NCBI GenBank assembly: GCA_035272265.1
Contig: DATEQV010000289.1
Location: forward strand, 1 to 16,591
DNA length: 16,591 nt
From: Acidisphaera sp035272265
Lineage (GTDB): Bacteria; Pseudomonadota; Alphaproteobacteria; Acetobacterales; Acetobacteraceae
Reading direction: 5' to 3'
The notes beneath the pieces were generated by a model, which saw only the letters and a list, made by a program, of their open reading frames with translations, ran no database searches and had not been told where the DNA came from. The position numbers and the translations under genes were made by a program. Of this stretch, positions 6,312 to 12,719 are shown in pieces (within the stretch, counting starts at the first letter, position 1; each line of letters starts with the position of its first letter).

Positions 6312-6845
6312 CTACTCCGTCCGGGCGCGTCGCAGCAACGCACGCGGGCGCGTCAGAACCCAGGCGTGGTCCGCATCGATGGTGCGAAAACGCGGCAGCG
6401 GCCGGAAGCGGCGGTGAGTTGCAGGCCAGAACTGCGCCTCCGGTGGTCCGAAGAACGATTCGTAGCGCGCCAGGGTCAGCGCGTATTGCGCGCGGAAGCG
6501 GCGTTGTTCCGCCGGGCCACCTTGCGTGGGGTCGTGATGGAGCGGCGCCTGCAGAACGCGGCCGCACCAGACGTCCCAGTAGTCGCGGGAGTAGGTCAGG
6601 TGCACATGCCACACCTCGTCCACCTCCTCGCTTGGCGTCATCGGGCTCGGCGCGGTCACCGCCAGGAAGCAGAAGCGCCGGTATTCGGCCACCGCGGCGC
6701 GCGCATAGCGCAGCGGCCAGAAGCGGTCGCGCGCCAGCCGATGGGTGAAGTTCAGCGCCTGCGGCGGCTCGAACTCGTGCCGCTCGATCCTGCCCCACAG
6801 CGCGCGCAGGGCGGGCGTCCAGGTTGCCGCGTCAGTGTGTATCAC
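6312..6845 (-). CDS. Glycine-rich-domain-protein-like (GRDP-like) cytoplasmic protein
   Basis: The 177-residue product contains EVDEVWHVHLTYSRDYWDVW (74-93) and HHDPTQGG (103-110), which resemble the conserved core of the glycine-rich domain-containing protein-like family (PF07173). Aromatic and His residues dominate, and there is no signal peptide or membrane segment. I placed the start at the GTG at 6845 with a GGTGGA-like site 9 nt upstream. The frame stays open up to 6998, but the extra 51 residues look non-native and run into the MarR operator. The gene precedes the TIGR04222-type gene by 5 nt and is divergent from the MarR gene. Genes of these two families often neighbour one another, which suggests a shared but unknown role. 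Confidence 0.7.
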   Translation of the reverse strand: MIHTDAATWTPALRALWGRIERHEFEPPQALNFTHRLARDRFWPLRYARAAVAEYRRFCFLAVTAPSPMTPSEEVDEVWHVHLTYSRDYWDVWCGRVLQAPLHHDPTQGGPAEQRRFRAQYALTLARYESFFGPPEAQFWPATHRRFRPLPRFRTIDADHAWVLTRPRALLRRARTE

Positions 6846-6976
6846 GCTGTCCGATCCACCGGGCCTGCAGGGCGGTCCGCGCCATACTACACGACACCGT
6901 CCTTTCTGCGCCCCGATAAAGGCGATCGCGCTCGGCGGACTATGCGCGGCCCCGGCGCCTGACGCGCGCCAATGAC

Positions 6977-7002
6977 ATAGCATGCTATCTATTAGCATGC
7001 TA
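6977..7002. promoter_or_regulatory. Tandem palindromic operators, probably for the MarR regulator
   Basis: Two palindromes, ATAGCATGCTAT (6977-6988) and TAGCATGCTA (6993-7002), are centred 15 bp apart just upstream of the MarR gene. This AT-rich island interrupts otherwise GC-rich DNA. Inverted repeats next to their own gene are the typical binding sites of MarR dimers. TATCTA just after the second palindrome could be a -10 box, which would put transcription start almost on the start codon. The sites lie between the MarR operon and the divergent GRDP-like gene and could affect both. Confidence 0.65.
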
Positions 7003-7021
7003 TCTAATTTACGTGAAACCG

Positions 7022-7504
7022 ATGGACATCCTCGACGCCCGGGTTTTCGCCGCCGGACTTCCGCCGGTCGCCCGCGCCTGGCGGGCGCGCAACGATGCCG
7101 CGCTCGCCGAGCTGGGGCTGTCGGCAGCGCTCGCCTACCCGATCATGGCCGTGCACCGGCTTGGCGGCGGCGTGCGGCAGAACGTCGTCGCCGACGCCCT
7201 GGGTATCGAAGGGCCGTCACTGGTGCGTTCGCTCGACACGCTCGGCGCCGCCGGATTGCTGGAGCGTCGCGACGACCCGGCCGACCGGCGCGCCAAGACG
7301 CTGCATCTCACCCGGGAAGGCGAGCGTCTCGCCCGGCGGATCGAGACGGTCGTGGCGAAGGTGCGCGAGGAGCTGCTTGCCGGGATATCCGAGGAGGACC
7401 TCGCCGCCGCGGTGCGGGTGCTGCAATCGATCGCCGAGGCTGCAGGCGTCAGCCTGATAGCACCGACCGCACTGGCGGACACTGAAGCGGTCGCGGGCAG
7501 ATGA
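7022..7504 (+). CDS. MarR-family transcriptional regulator
   Basis: This product of about 160 residues is a winged-helix MarR dimer, expected to repress the efflux operon until an aromatic or drug-like ligand binds. The helix-turn-helix is visible as QNVVADALGIEGPSLVRSLD, followed by the wing LLERRDDPADRRAKTLHLT with the family's D-x-x-D-R-R signature. The helical ends provide the dimer interface. The start is either ATG 7022 or the in-frame GTG 7013; neither has a strong ribosome site, and proximity to the AT-rich operators allows a leaderless transcript. The stop overlaps the start of the FUSC gene by ATGA (7501-7504), so the regulator is translationally coupled to its likely target operon. 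Identification is firm; the ligand is unknown. Confidence 0.9.
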   Translation: MDILDARVFAAGLPPVARAWRARNDAALAELGLSAALAYPIMAVHRLGGGVRQNVVADALGIEGPSLVRSLDTLGAAGLLERRDDPADRRAKTLHLTREGERLARRIETVVAKVREELLAGISEEDLAAAVRVLQSIAEAAGVSLIAPTALADTEAVAGR

Positions 7505-9541
7505 GCGTGTCGCGCACTCTTCCGAACATCGAGGGATGGCTGTTTTCCGCGAAGTCCTTCCTCGCGGCGATGCTCGCTCTCTACATCGCGCTCGCGGCGG
7601 GTCTGGACCGGCCGTACTGGGCGATGGCGACGGTCTACATCGTGGCCAACCCGTTCAGCGGCGCGATGCGCTCGAAGGCGGTCTATCGCATGGCCGGCAC
7701 GCTGGTCGGCGCGGCCGCGACGGTGGCGCTGGTGCCGAACCTGGTGGATGCGCCGGAGCTGTTGAGCGCCGCTTTGGCGACGTGGATCGGCGTCTGCCTG
7801 TATGTGTCGGTGCTCGACCGCACGCCGCGCAGCTACGCGTTCATGCTGGCCGGCTACACGACGGCGCTGATCGGCTTTCCCGTCGTCACCGCGCCGGACG
7901 CCGTGTGGGATATCGCGGTCGCTCGCGTGGAGGAGATCACGCTCGGCATCGTCTGCGCGACCGTGGTCGGCAGCGTGGTGCTGCCGCGCCCGGTCGGGCC
8001 GGTGCTGAGCGCGCGTCTGACCACGTGGCTGCGCGACGCGGACCGGCTGACGTTGGATGCCATCTCGCTCGATGACGCGGACGAGGCGGAGATCGCGCGC
8101 GCACGTCTGCGGCTTGCCGCCGACGCGGTCGAGATCCGGTCGGTGGCCGCGCAGCTCGCCTACGACACCTCCCGGCTGCGCGAGGCAACGCGAGAGGTGG
8201 CGGCGCTGGCGCAGCGCATGGTCATGCTGCTGCCGTTGACCGCCGCACTGCGCGACCGGCTGTCCGATCTCCGGCAAGCCGGCGGTGTGACAGCCGGCCT
8301 CGATGCGGTGCTGGCACAATTGCGTGCCTGGATCGCGACAGGCGCCGCTGCCGGCGCTGCCCCGGCAGGCGCGGCGTTTCTGCGGGGCGAGATCGCGGCG
8401 TTGCAGGACCGGACCGACGGTCGGCACGGCTGGGATGGCGTGCTGCTGACCACGGTGCTGGTGCGGCTGCGCGAGCTGGTCGACCTCCTCCAGGATTGCC
8501 GGGAGCTGGAGCGGCATATCGTCGCCGGCTGCCCGGCCAACGACGCGCCGAAACTGGCGTGCACCTGCCGGAACGTGCGCCGATGCACCGCGACCATGGC
8601 ATCGCGCTGCTGCGGGGGGCGGTGGCGGCGGTGGCATTGCTCGCCACCTGCGCGTTCTGGATCGCGACCGCATGGCCGGACGGCAGCCAGGCCGCCGCAC
8701 TGACGGCGGTCGCCTGCTGCTTCACTGCCGCACGCGACGATCCCGTGCCGTCGATCAACGGGCTGCTGCTCGCCGTCGGCCTCGCGGCGATCTTCGCGGC
8801 CATCGGCCAGTTCGTCGTCCTGCCGCGCGCCGGCAGCTTCGACATGCTGACCATCGCCATGGCCGCCTTCTTCCTGCCGGCCGGCGTGCTGGCGGCCAGT
8901 CCGGCCACCCAAAAGTTGGCGTCGCTGCCGATCTTCACGTCCGTGCTGCTCGCGCTCGAGGAGAGCTACAGCGCGGACTTCGCCGACTGGGCCAACGACA
9001 CCAGCGCGGCCTTGTTCGGCATCGCGGCGGCTGCGGCGGTATCGGCGCTGGTGGTTCCCTCCGGTGCGGCGTTGAGCCTGCGGCGCCGCCTGCGCGCCGG
9101 CTGGGCGGATCTCGCCTTGGCGGCGCGCAGTGCGACGACGCCGGAGCGCCTGCGGTTGGTCGGGCTGTTTCTCGACCGGATGGGGCAGCTGGCACCGCAG
9201 ATGGCGATGGCGGCGCCGGGCGATCAGACCGCGTCCGTCGCCGCGATGACCGAGCTGCGCATCGGCGTCAATCTCGTCGACCTCAACGCCTTGCGCGATG
9301 CCATGCCGCCCGCGCTTCGCGCAGCGGTGGACGCGGTGCTGCGACGGTCGGCGGCGTATTTCGCCGGCTGTGCCGCGCACGGTGGCGCGACGGCGGCACC
9401 GCAAGCGCTGCTGCAGGCGACCGATGGCGCGCTGGGGTCGGCTTGCGCCGCAATCTGTTCCCCGATGCGCCGCCGTACCGGCCGTCCGTGGCTGCGGACG
9501 CGCCGCAGCTGGCCCCGGCCTGTCAGGAAGGTGTGGCATGA
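7501..9541 (+). pseudogene. FUSC-family (AaeB-like) efflux membrane protein, interrupted by two frameshifts
   Basis: The gene encodes an inner-membrane FUSC/AaeB-type protein of aromatic-acid or drug efflux. The first half (from MSVSRTLPNIEGWLFSAKSFLAAML) carries the N-terminal membrane block and the cytosolic helical domain in one frame up to about 8558. There it must shift to read PKLA-VHLPERAPMHRDHGIAL, into the second membrane block. A second shift at the GGGG run 9434-9437 restores the C-terminus GLRRNLFPDAPPYRPS and the stop at 9541. Both are explained by single-base losses: adding two bases makes the interval 2043 nt, a 680-residue protein of normal family length. As read, translation from 7501 ends at 8703 with a spurious tail. 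Starts and stops overlap both neighbours by ATGA. Alternatives are genuine decay or sequencing error. Confidence 0.8.
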
Positions 9542-9747
9542 TCGGCGAGATCGACGTCTACAGCGTGTTCGTGCCGACGTTGCTGGTCTGCAGCGTGGCC
9601 GCGCTGGCGGTGCTTGCCGTCTTGCGCCGGGCGATGACGCGGATCGGCGCCTATCGGCTGCTGTGGCACGCCCCCCTCGTCAACCTCTCCCTGTTCGTCA
9701 TCATCCTGGCGGCCGTCACCGCCGGTTTTCAACGGTGGATGTCATGA
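9538..9747 (+). CDS. DUF1656 small membrane protein (AaeX-like)
   Basis: This 69-residue protein begins MIGEIDVYSVFVPTLL and has two hydrophobic helices (about 8-29 and 47-63) separated by a short basic loop (RRAMTRIGAYR). It matches the DUF1656/AaeX family of small inner-membrane proteins found beside AaeA/AaeB-type efflux genes; its precise role is not established. The ATG overlaps the FUSC stop (ATGA, 9538-9541), and its own stop overlaps the HlyD start (ATGA, 9744-9747). This supports the chosen start and the third-frame ending of the FUSC gene. Confidence 0.88.
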   Translation: MIGEIDVYSVFVPTLLVCSVAALAVLAVLRRAMTRIGAYRLLWHAPLVNLSLFVIILAAVTAGFQRWMS

Positions 9748-10637
9748 AGCAATCGCACATGGTTCGTGCGCGCTCGCTGCTGCGCGTGGTCGTCACATTG
9801 GTGATCGTCGCGACCGCGTTCGTCGCCGGTCGCGAGCTGTGGTCCTACTATGAGGAGGCGCCCTGGACCCGCGACGGGCGCGTCCGCGCCGACGTGGTCA
9901 CGGTCGCGCCGGATGTTCAGGGCCTCGTCGACGAGGTGCTGGTTCAGGACAACCAGCGGGTGAAGCGCGGCGACGTGCTGTTCCGGATCGATTCGGCGCG
10001 GTTCAGACTGGCGCTGGAGCAGGCCGATGCCATGCTCGCCAACCGCAAGGCGCAAGTGGACGAGGCCGCGCGAGAAGCGGCGCGCTACCAGAGCCTGACC
10101 GACGCGTCGGTGTCCCTGCAGCAGCGGCAGCAGAAAGAGGCGGCGCTGCAGGAGGCGGTCGCGGACTATCGGCAGGCGGTGGCGGACCGCGCCGTCGCCG
10201 GGCTGAACCTCACGCGGTCGGAGGTGACGAGCCCGGTGGACGGCACCGTCACCAACGTCGCCCTGGAACCCGGCGACTACGTGACCGTCGGCAGAGGCGT
10301 GATGGCGCTCATCGACAGCGCGACCCTGCGCGTGGAGGGGTATTTCGAGGAGACGAAACTGCCGCGCATCCATGTCGGCGACCGCGTGCAGGTGCGGCTG
10401 ATGGGCGAGACGCAGGCGTTGACCGGCCACGTGGTCAGCATCGCCGCCGGCATCGCTGACCGGGAGCGCTCGGACAGCCCCGATCTGCTCGCGAGCGTCA
10501 ACCCGACCTTCAGCTGGGTCCGGCTGGCGCAGCGTGTGCCCGTGCGCGTCAAGCTGGACGCGGTGCCGGCGAACGTCGACCTTGTGCTCGGCCGCACCGC
10601 GACGGTCGCCGTGATTGCCGCCGGCGGTCAGAGCTGA
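9744..10637 (+). CDS. HlyD/EmrA-type periplasmic adaptor of the efflux system (AaeA-like)
   Basis: This 297-residue membrane-fusion protein links the inner-membrane FUSC pump to an outer-membrane channel. An N-terminal membrane anchor (about 11-29) is followed by the biotinyl-lipoyl half-motif VTVAPDVQGLVDEVLVQDNQ (52-71) with VKRGDVLFRID. A short alpha-helical hairpin spans 85-155, the second lipoyl half is LTRSEVTSPVDGTVTNV (156-172), and beta-barrel domains run to the C-terminus (LASVNPTFSWVRLAQRVPVRV, 249-269, typical of the Aae/DUF-type adaptors). All expected blocks are present. The start overlaps the DUF1656 stop by ATGA. No outer-membrane channel gene lies in the window, so it presumably uses one encoded elsewhere. 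Confidence 0.9.
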   Translation: MKQSHMVRARSLLRVVVTLVIVATAFVAGRELWSYYEEAPWTRDGRVRADVVTVAPDVQGLVDEVLVQDNQRVKRGDVLFRIDSARFRLALEQADAMLANRKAQVDEAAREAARYQSLTDASVSLQQRQQKEAALQEAVADYRQAVADRAVAGLNLTRSEVTSPVDGTVTNVALEPGDYVTVGRGVMALIDSATLRVEGYFEETKLPRIHVGDRVQVRLMGETQALTGHVVSIAAGIADRERSDSPDLLASVNPTFSWVRLAQRVPVRVKLDAVPANVDLVLGRTATVAVIAAGGQS

Positions 10638-10695
10638 CCGGCCGGGTGGGCGGCACGCCGAACGCGAGCCGTCCACCGACGCAAAGAGCCCGATC

Positions 10696-11622
10696 ATGGA
10701 CCTGCTGGCCGCGCTGACGACGTTCGTGCGCACGTCCGAGACGCTCTCGTTCTCCGCCGTGGCGGCGGAGCGCGGGGTCGCGCAATCGGCCATCTCGCGG
10801 CAGGTGGCGGCGCTCGAAAAATATTACGGCGTGCGTCTGATTCATCGCACGACGCGGCGGCTCGTGCTGACCGAAGATGGGCAGCATCTTCTGGATCATG
10901 CCATCAAGGTGCTGGAGGCGGCGGAGGCCGCGCGCGATGCGATGCTGGCGCGCCAAGGGGGCATCGCCGGGAAAGTCAGGCTGCTGGTGCCGACCACGCT
11001 GGCGCTGCGGCTGTCCGAGCAGCTCGGACCGTTCTTGCAGCGCCACCCCGGCCTCGAACTCGACGTCGTTCCCGGCGACGATCCGCAAGAGGCCAAGCCG
11101 GGCGATTTCGACCTGTTCGTGTTCGAGGACGACGTGCCCGGTCATTCGATGATCAGCCGCCGGATCGGCGAGGTCGCGTCGGTCTTGGTCGCGGCACCCG
11201 CCTATCTGCAGGGCGCCGGGTCGCCGTCGCATCCCGACGAGCTCTCGGCGCATGCCTGCATTACGTACGGACGTGCCGTTTCGAAGCCGGTGTGGTCCTT
11301 CGTGGGGCCTGGCCACGAGACGCGGGAGGTGGAGATCAGAAGCCGCCTGCATTTCGGCAATCCCGACCTGGCCCTGCACGCCGCGCTCGGCGGCAACGGC
11401 GTGGCCCGGCTGCCCTGGCCGCTGGTCAGGACGGAGGCGACGGCGGGCCGCCTGCGCCTCGTGATGCGCGCGTGGCGACCGCCGAACGTGGTGCTGCATG
11501 TCGCCTATCCGTCCCGCCGGCATCTGCCGGGGCGCACCCGCGCCGTCCTGGACTTCCTGACCGAGCGGCTGCGGATCGCGGAGCGTGAGCAGCGGCTCGA
11601 GCCCGGTCCCGAGCCGGGATGA
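10696..11622 (+). CDS. LysR-family transcriptional regulator
   Basis: This 308-residue LysR regulator has an N-terminal winged helix (residues 1-60; LSFSAVAAERGVAQSAISRQVAALE, with RLIHRTTRRLVLTEDG as the wing). A linker helix and a periplasmic-binding-type effector domain (about 92-295) follow. ATG 10696 is the standard family start; the upstream in-frame codons are not protein-like. It begins 58 nt after the adaptor gene on the same strand and may be co-transcribed or have its own promoter. In E. coli the aae efflux genes are controlled by a LysR regulator, so a link to the upstream pump is plausible but unproven. CGGCTCG (11593-11599) and CGAGCCG (11610-11616) form a hairpin overlapping the end of the coding region, a possible weak terminator. 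Confidence 0.9.
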   Translation: MDLLAALTTFVRTSETLSFSAVAAERGVAQSAISRQVAALEKYYGVRLIHRTTRRLVLTEDGQHLLDHAIKVLEAAEAARDAMLARQGGIAGKVRLLVPTTLALRLSEQLGPFLQRHPGLELDVVPGDDPQEAKPGDFDLFVFEDDVPGHSMISRRIGEVASVLVAAPAYLQGAGSPSHPDELSAHACITYGRAVSKPVWSFVGPGHETREVEIRSRLHFGNPDLALHAALGGNGVARLPWPLVRTEATAGRLRLVMRAWRPPNVVLHVAYPSRRHLPGRTRAVLDFLTERLRIAEREQRLEPGPEPG

Positions 11623-11792
11623 GGCCCGGCGTTCCGACTTGTGCCAACAAGGCATGAATGTTGTGCCGCCCATCACGCTACCGGAACGGGCGCGCCGGCG
11701 CGATCTGCATCTCCGACGGCCGATCGATCATCGCGGCCGGCAACCACAAACCGGCCGCACGCGTCCGCGCGTGGGCCAATCGGAGGCAGACC

Positions 11793-12137
11793 ATGAAGAC
11801 CGTTTTGCTCGCTGTCGCGGCGCTCAGCCTTTCGGCCGCCTGTGCTTACGCCGGCGAGGCGTACAACGACCCGTCGGAGTACCGGGCCGCCGGAGTCACG
11901 ATTGCGGCGTCGAGCGCCAAGATCGTGATGGCTGATACCGATCCGTTCGGGATGAGGGTGCCTGGTGTCGCGCATCCGACCGCTGGGATGAACCTGATGA
12001 TGCGGGACACCGATCCGTTCGAGATGAGGTCGCCTGGAGTGACGTTTCAGGCGCCTGCGGCGACGCTCGCGATGCCCGGCGGGACGCCCGCACGCGTCGC
12101 GGGCGGCATCGGGGCCGCGATCAGCGACGCCAACTGA
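11793..12137 (+). CDS. Small secreted protein with 24-residue internal repeat
   Basis: This 114-residue product starts with a clear signal peptide (MKTVLLAVAALSLSAACAYA, cleavage predicted after AYA at 20). The mature part holds two copies of a repeat, MADTDPFGMRVPGV (46-59) and MRDTDPFEMRSPGV (70-83), 24 residues apart, separated by an Ala/Met-rich linker. The DNA repeats with the same 72-nt period. I do not recognise the family. ATG 11793 is supported by GGAGG (11782-11786) 6 nt upstream and by the signal peptide starting there; an in-frame extension to 11658 is not protein-like. The Asp-rich DTDPF motif might bind metal ions, but that is speculation. The gene stands alone, ending before a strong hairpin. 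Confidence 0.75.
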   Translation: MKTVLLAVAALSLSAACAYAGEAYNDPSEYRAAGVTIAASSAKIVMADTDPFGMRVPGVAHPTAGMNLMMRDTDPFEMRSPGVTFQAPAATLAMPGGTPARVAGGIGAAISDAN

Positions 12138-12192
12138 GGCGGGATGACCCTGACGGCCTTGCGCGCTTCGCTCCTCCGGCCAAGGCGATGAA

Positions 12193-12219
12193 CCGGCCGC
12201 CTCGTGGCGAGGCGGTCGG
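12193..12219. terminator. Strong hairpin between convergent genes
   Basis: CCGGCCGCCTCG (12193-12204) pairs with CGAGGCGGTCGG (12208-12219), with one G-T wobble and a 3-nt loop. It lies 55 nt after the secreted-protein stop and just beyond the end of the minus-strand hydrolase remnant, so it could end transcription from both sides. There is no T-run, so it may act as a Rho-assisted or blocking hairpin rather than a classical terminator. Confidence 0.5.
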
Positions 12220-12231
12220 TCGGCGCTGTCG

Positions 12232-12517
12232 TCAGGCCGCCTGAAGCTGGCGCAGGCTGCGGTAGAACGCGGTCTCGAAATCCAGGTAGCCGACGAACGA
12301 CGTCGGGTCACCGAACGGCAGGATCTGCGTGCCCCAGAAGCCGCTGAAGCCGTTGCGGCGGTCGATCCAGTAGAACAGGTTCGCCAGCCCCGCCCAGCCG
12401 AGCGCGCCGGCCGGGCGGCCCGTGGGCGCGGGTTCGTCGTTGACCATGAACGTCAGCGCCCAGGACTTCGACAGTCCGGGGAAGAACTCGGCATCGTTCT
12501 CGCGGCCACGGGGTGCG
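12232..12517 (-). pseudogene. C-terminal stump of a beta-lactamase-family serine hydrolase (EstB-like)
   Basis: The minus-strand frame ends in a normal C-terminus. It reads FFPGLSKSWALTFMVNDEP, then PTGRPAGALGWAGLANLFYW and IDRRNGFSGFWGTQILPF, which resembles the last part of class-C beta-lactamase-related esterases/hydrolases (normally about 400 residues). Only about 90 residues remain: the catalytic SxxK serine and YxN tyrosine regions, which lie further upstream in the family, are absent. Homology stops at the promoter-like element copy B (12518 onward). No usable start precedes the family-like sequence except an internal ATG at 12447. This is a truncated remnant, not a working enzyme. Confidence 0.75.
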
Positions 12518-12615
12518 AGAATACAAGCCTAGGAAAACAGGCTTGGCAGGTGTTTTTTGTGACCGGGGGCTTGAGCGTTTGCGGACGGTCGGCGCGCCGC
12601 CTGCGGCATCACCGA
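12518..12615. repeat. Promoter-like dispersed element, copy B
   Basis: The core 12527-12548 is identical over 22 nt to 981-1002, with AGAATA to its left and a T6 run, TTTGCGG and CGCGCCG to its right in the same order as copy A. Here the dyad is longer, with arms CAAGCCT and AGGCTTG (7 bp) around an 8-nt centre. On the minus strand CTGCCA and TGTATT lie 18 nt apart, pointing into the hydrolase stump, as the equivalent boxes in copy A point into the hypothetical gene. Confidence 0.55.
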
Positions 12616-12719
12616 AGCGATGCCGGCGCGCATCGTCCGCCGGTTCGATCGCATCGCGGGAGGGTCACGACGTGTGGACAAGCCCTGACTGGCAGCCGCT
12701 TTTTCGCTATGAAGAACGT

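Noticed and set aside
7135..9539. Two long minus-strand frames opposite the MarR and FUSC genes (7135-8700, 8160-9539)
   Set aside because: Low-complexity Arg/Gln/His composition typical of antisense frames in GC-rich genes; the plus-strand families are recognised.
8496..10637. A 713-residue natural fusion of FUSC C-terminal half with HlyD
   Set aside because: The frame is continuous only because the FUSC part is frameshifted; between about 9440 and 9743 it reads nonsense across the true FUSC end and the DUF1656 gene.
9729..11676. Minus-strand frames opposite the HlyD and LysR genes
   Set aside because: Antisense shadows of well-identified genes, without ribosome sites.
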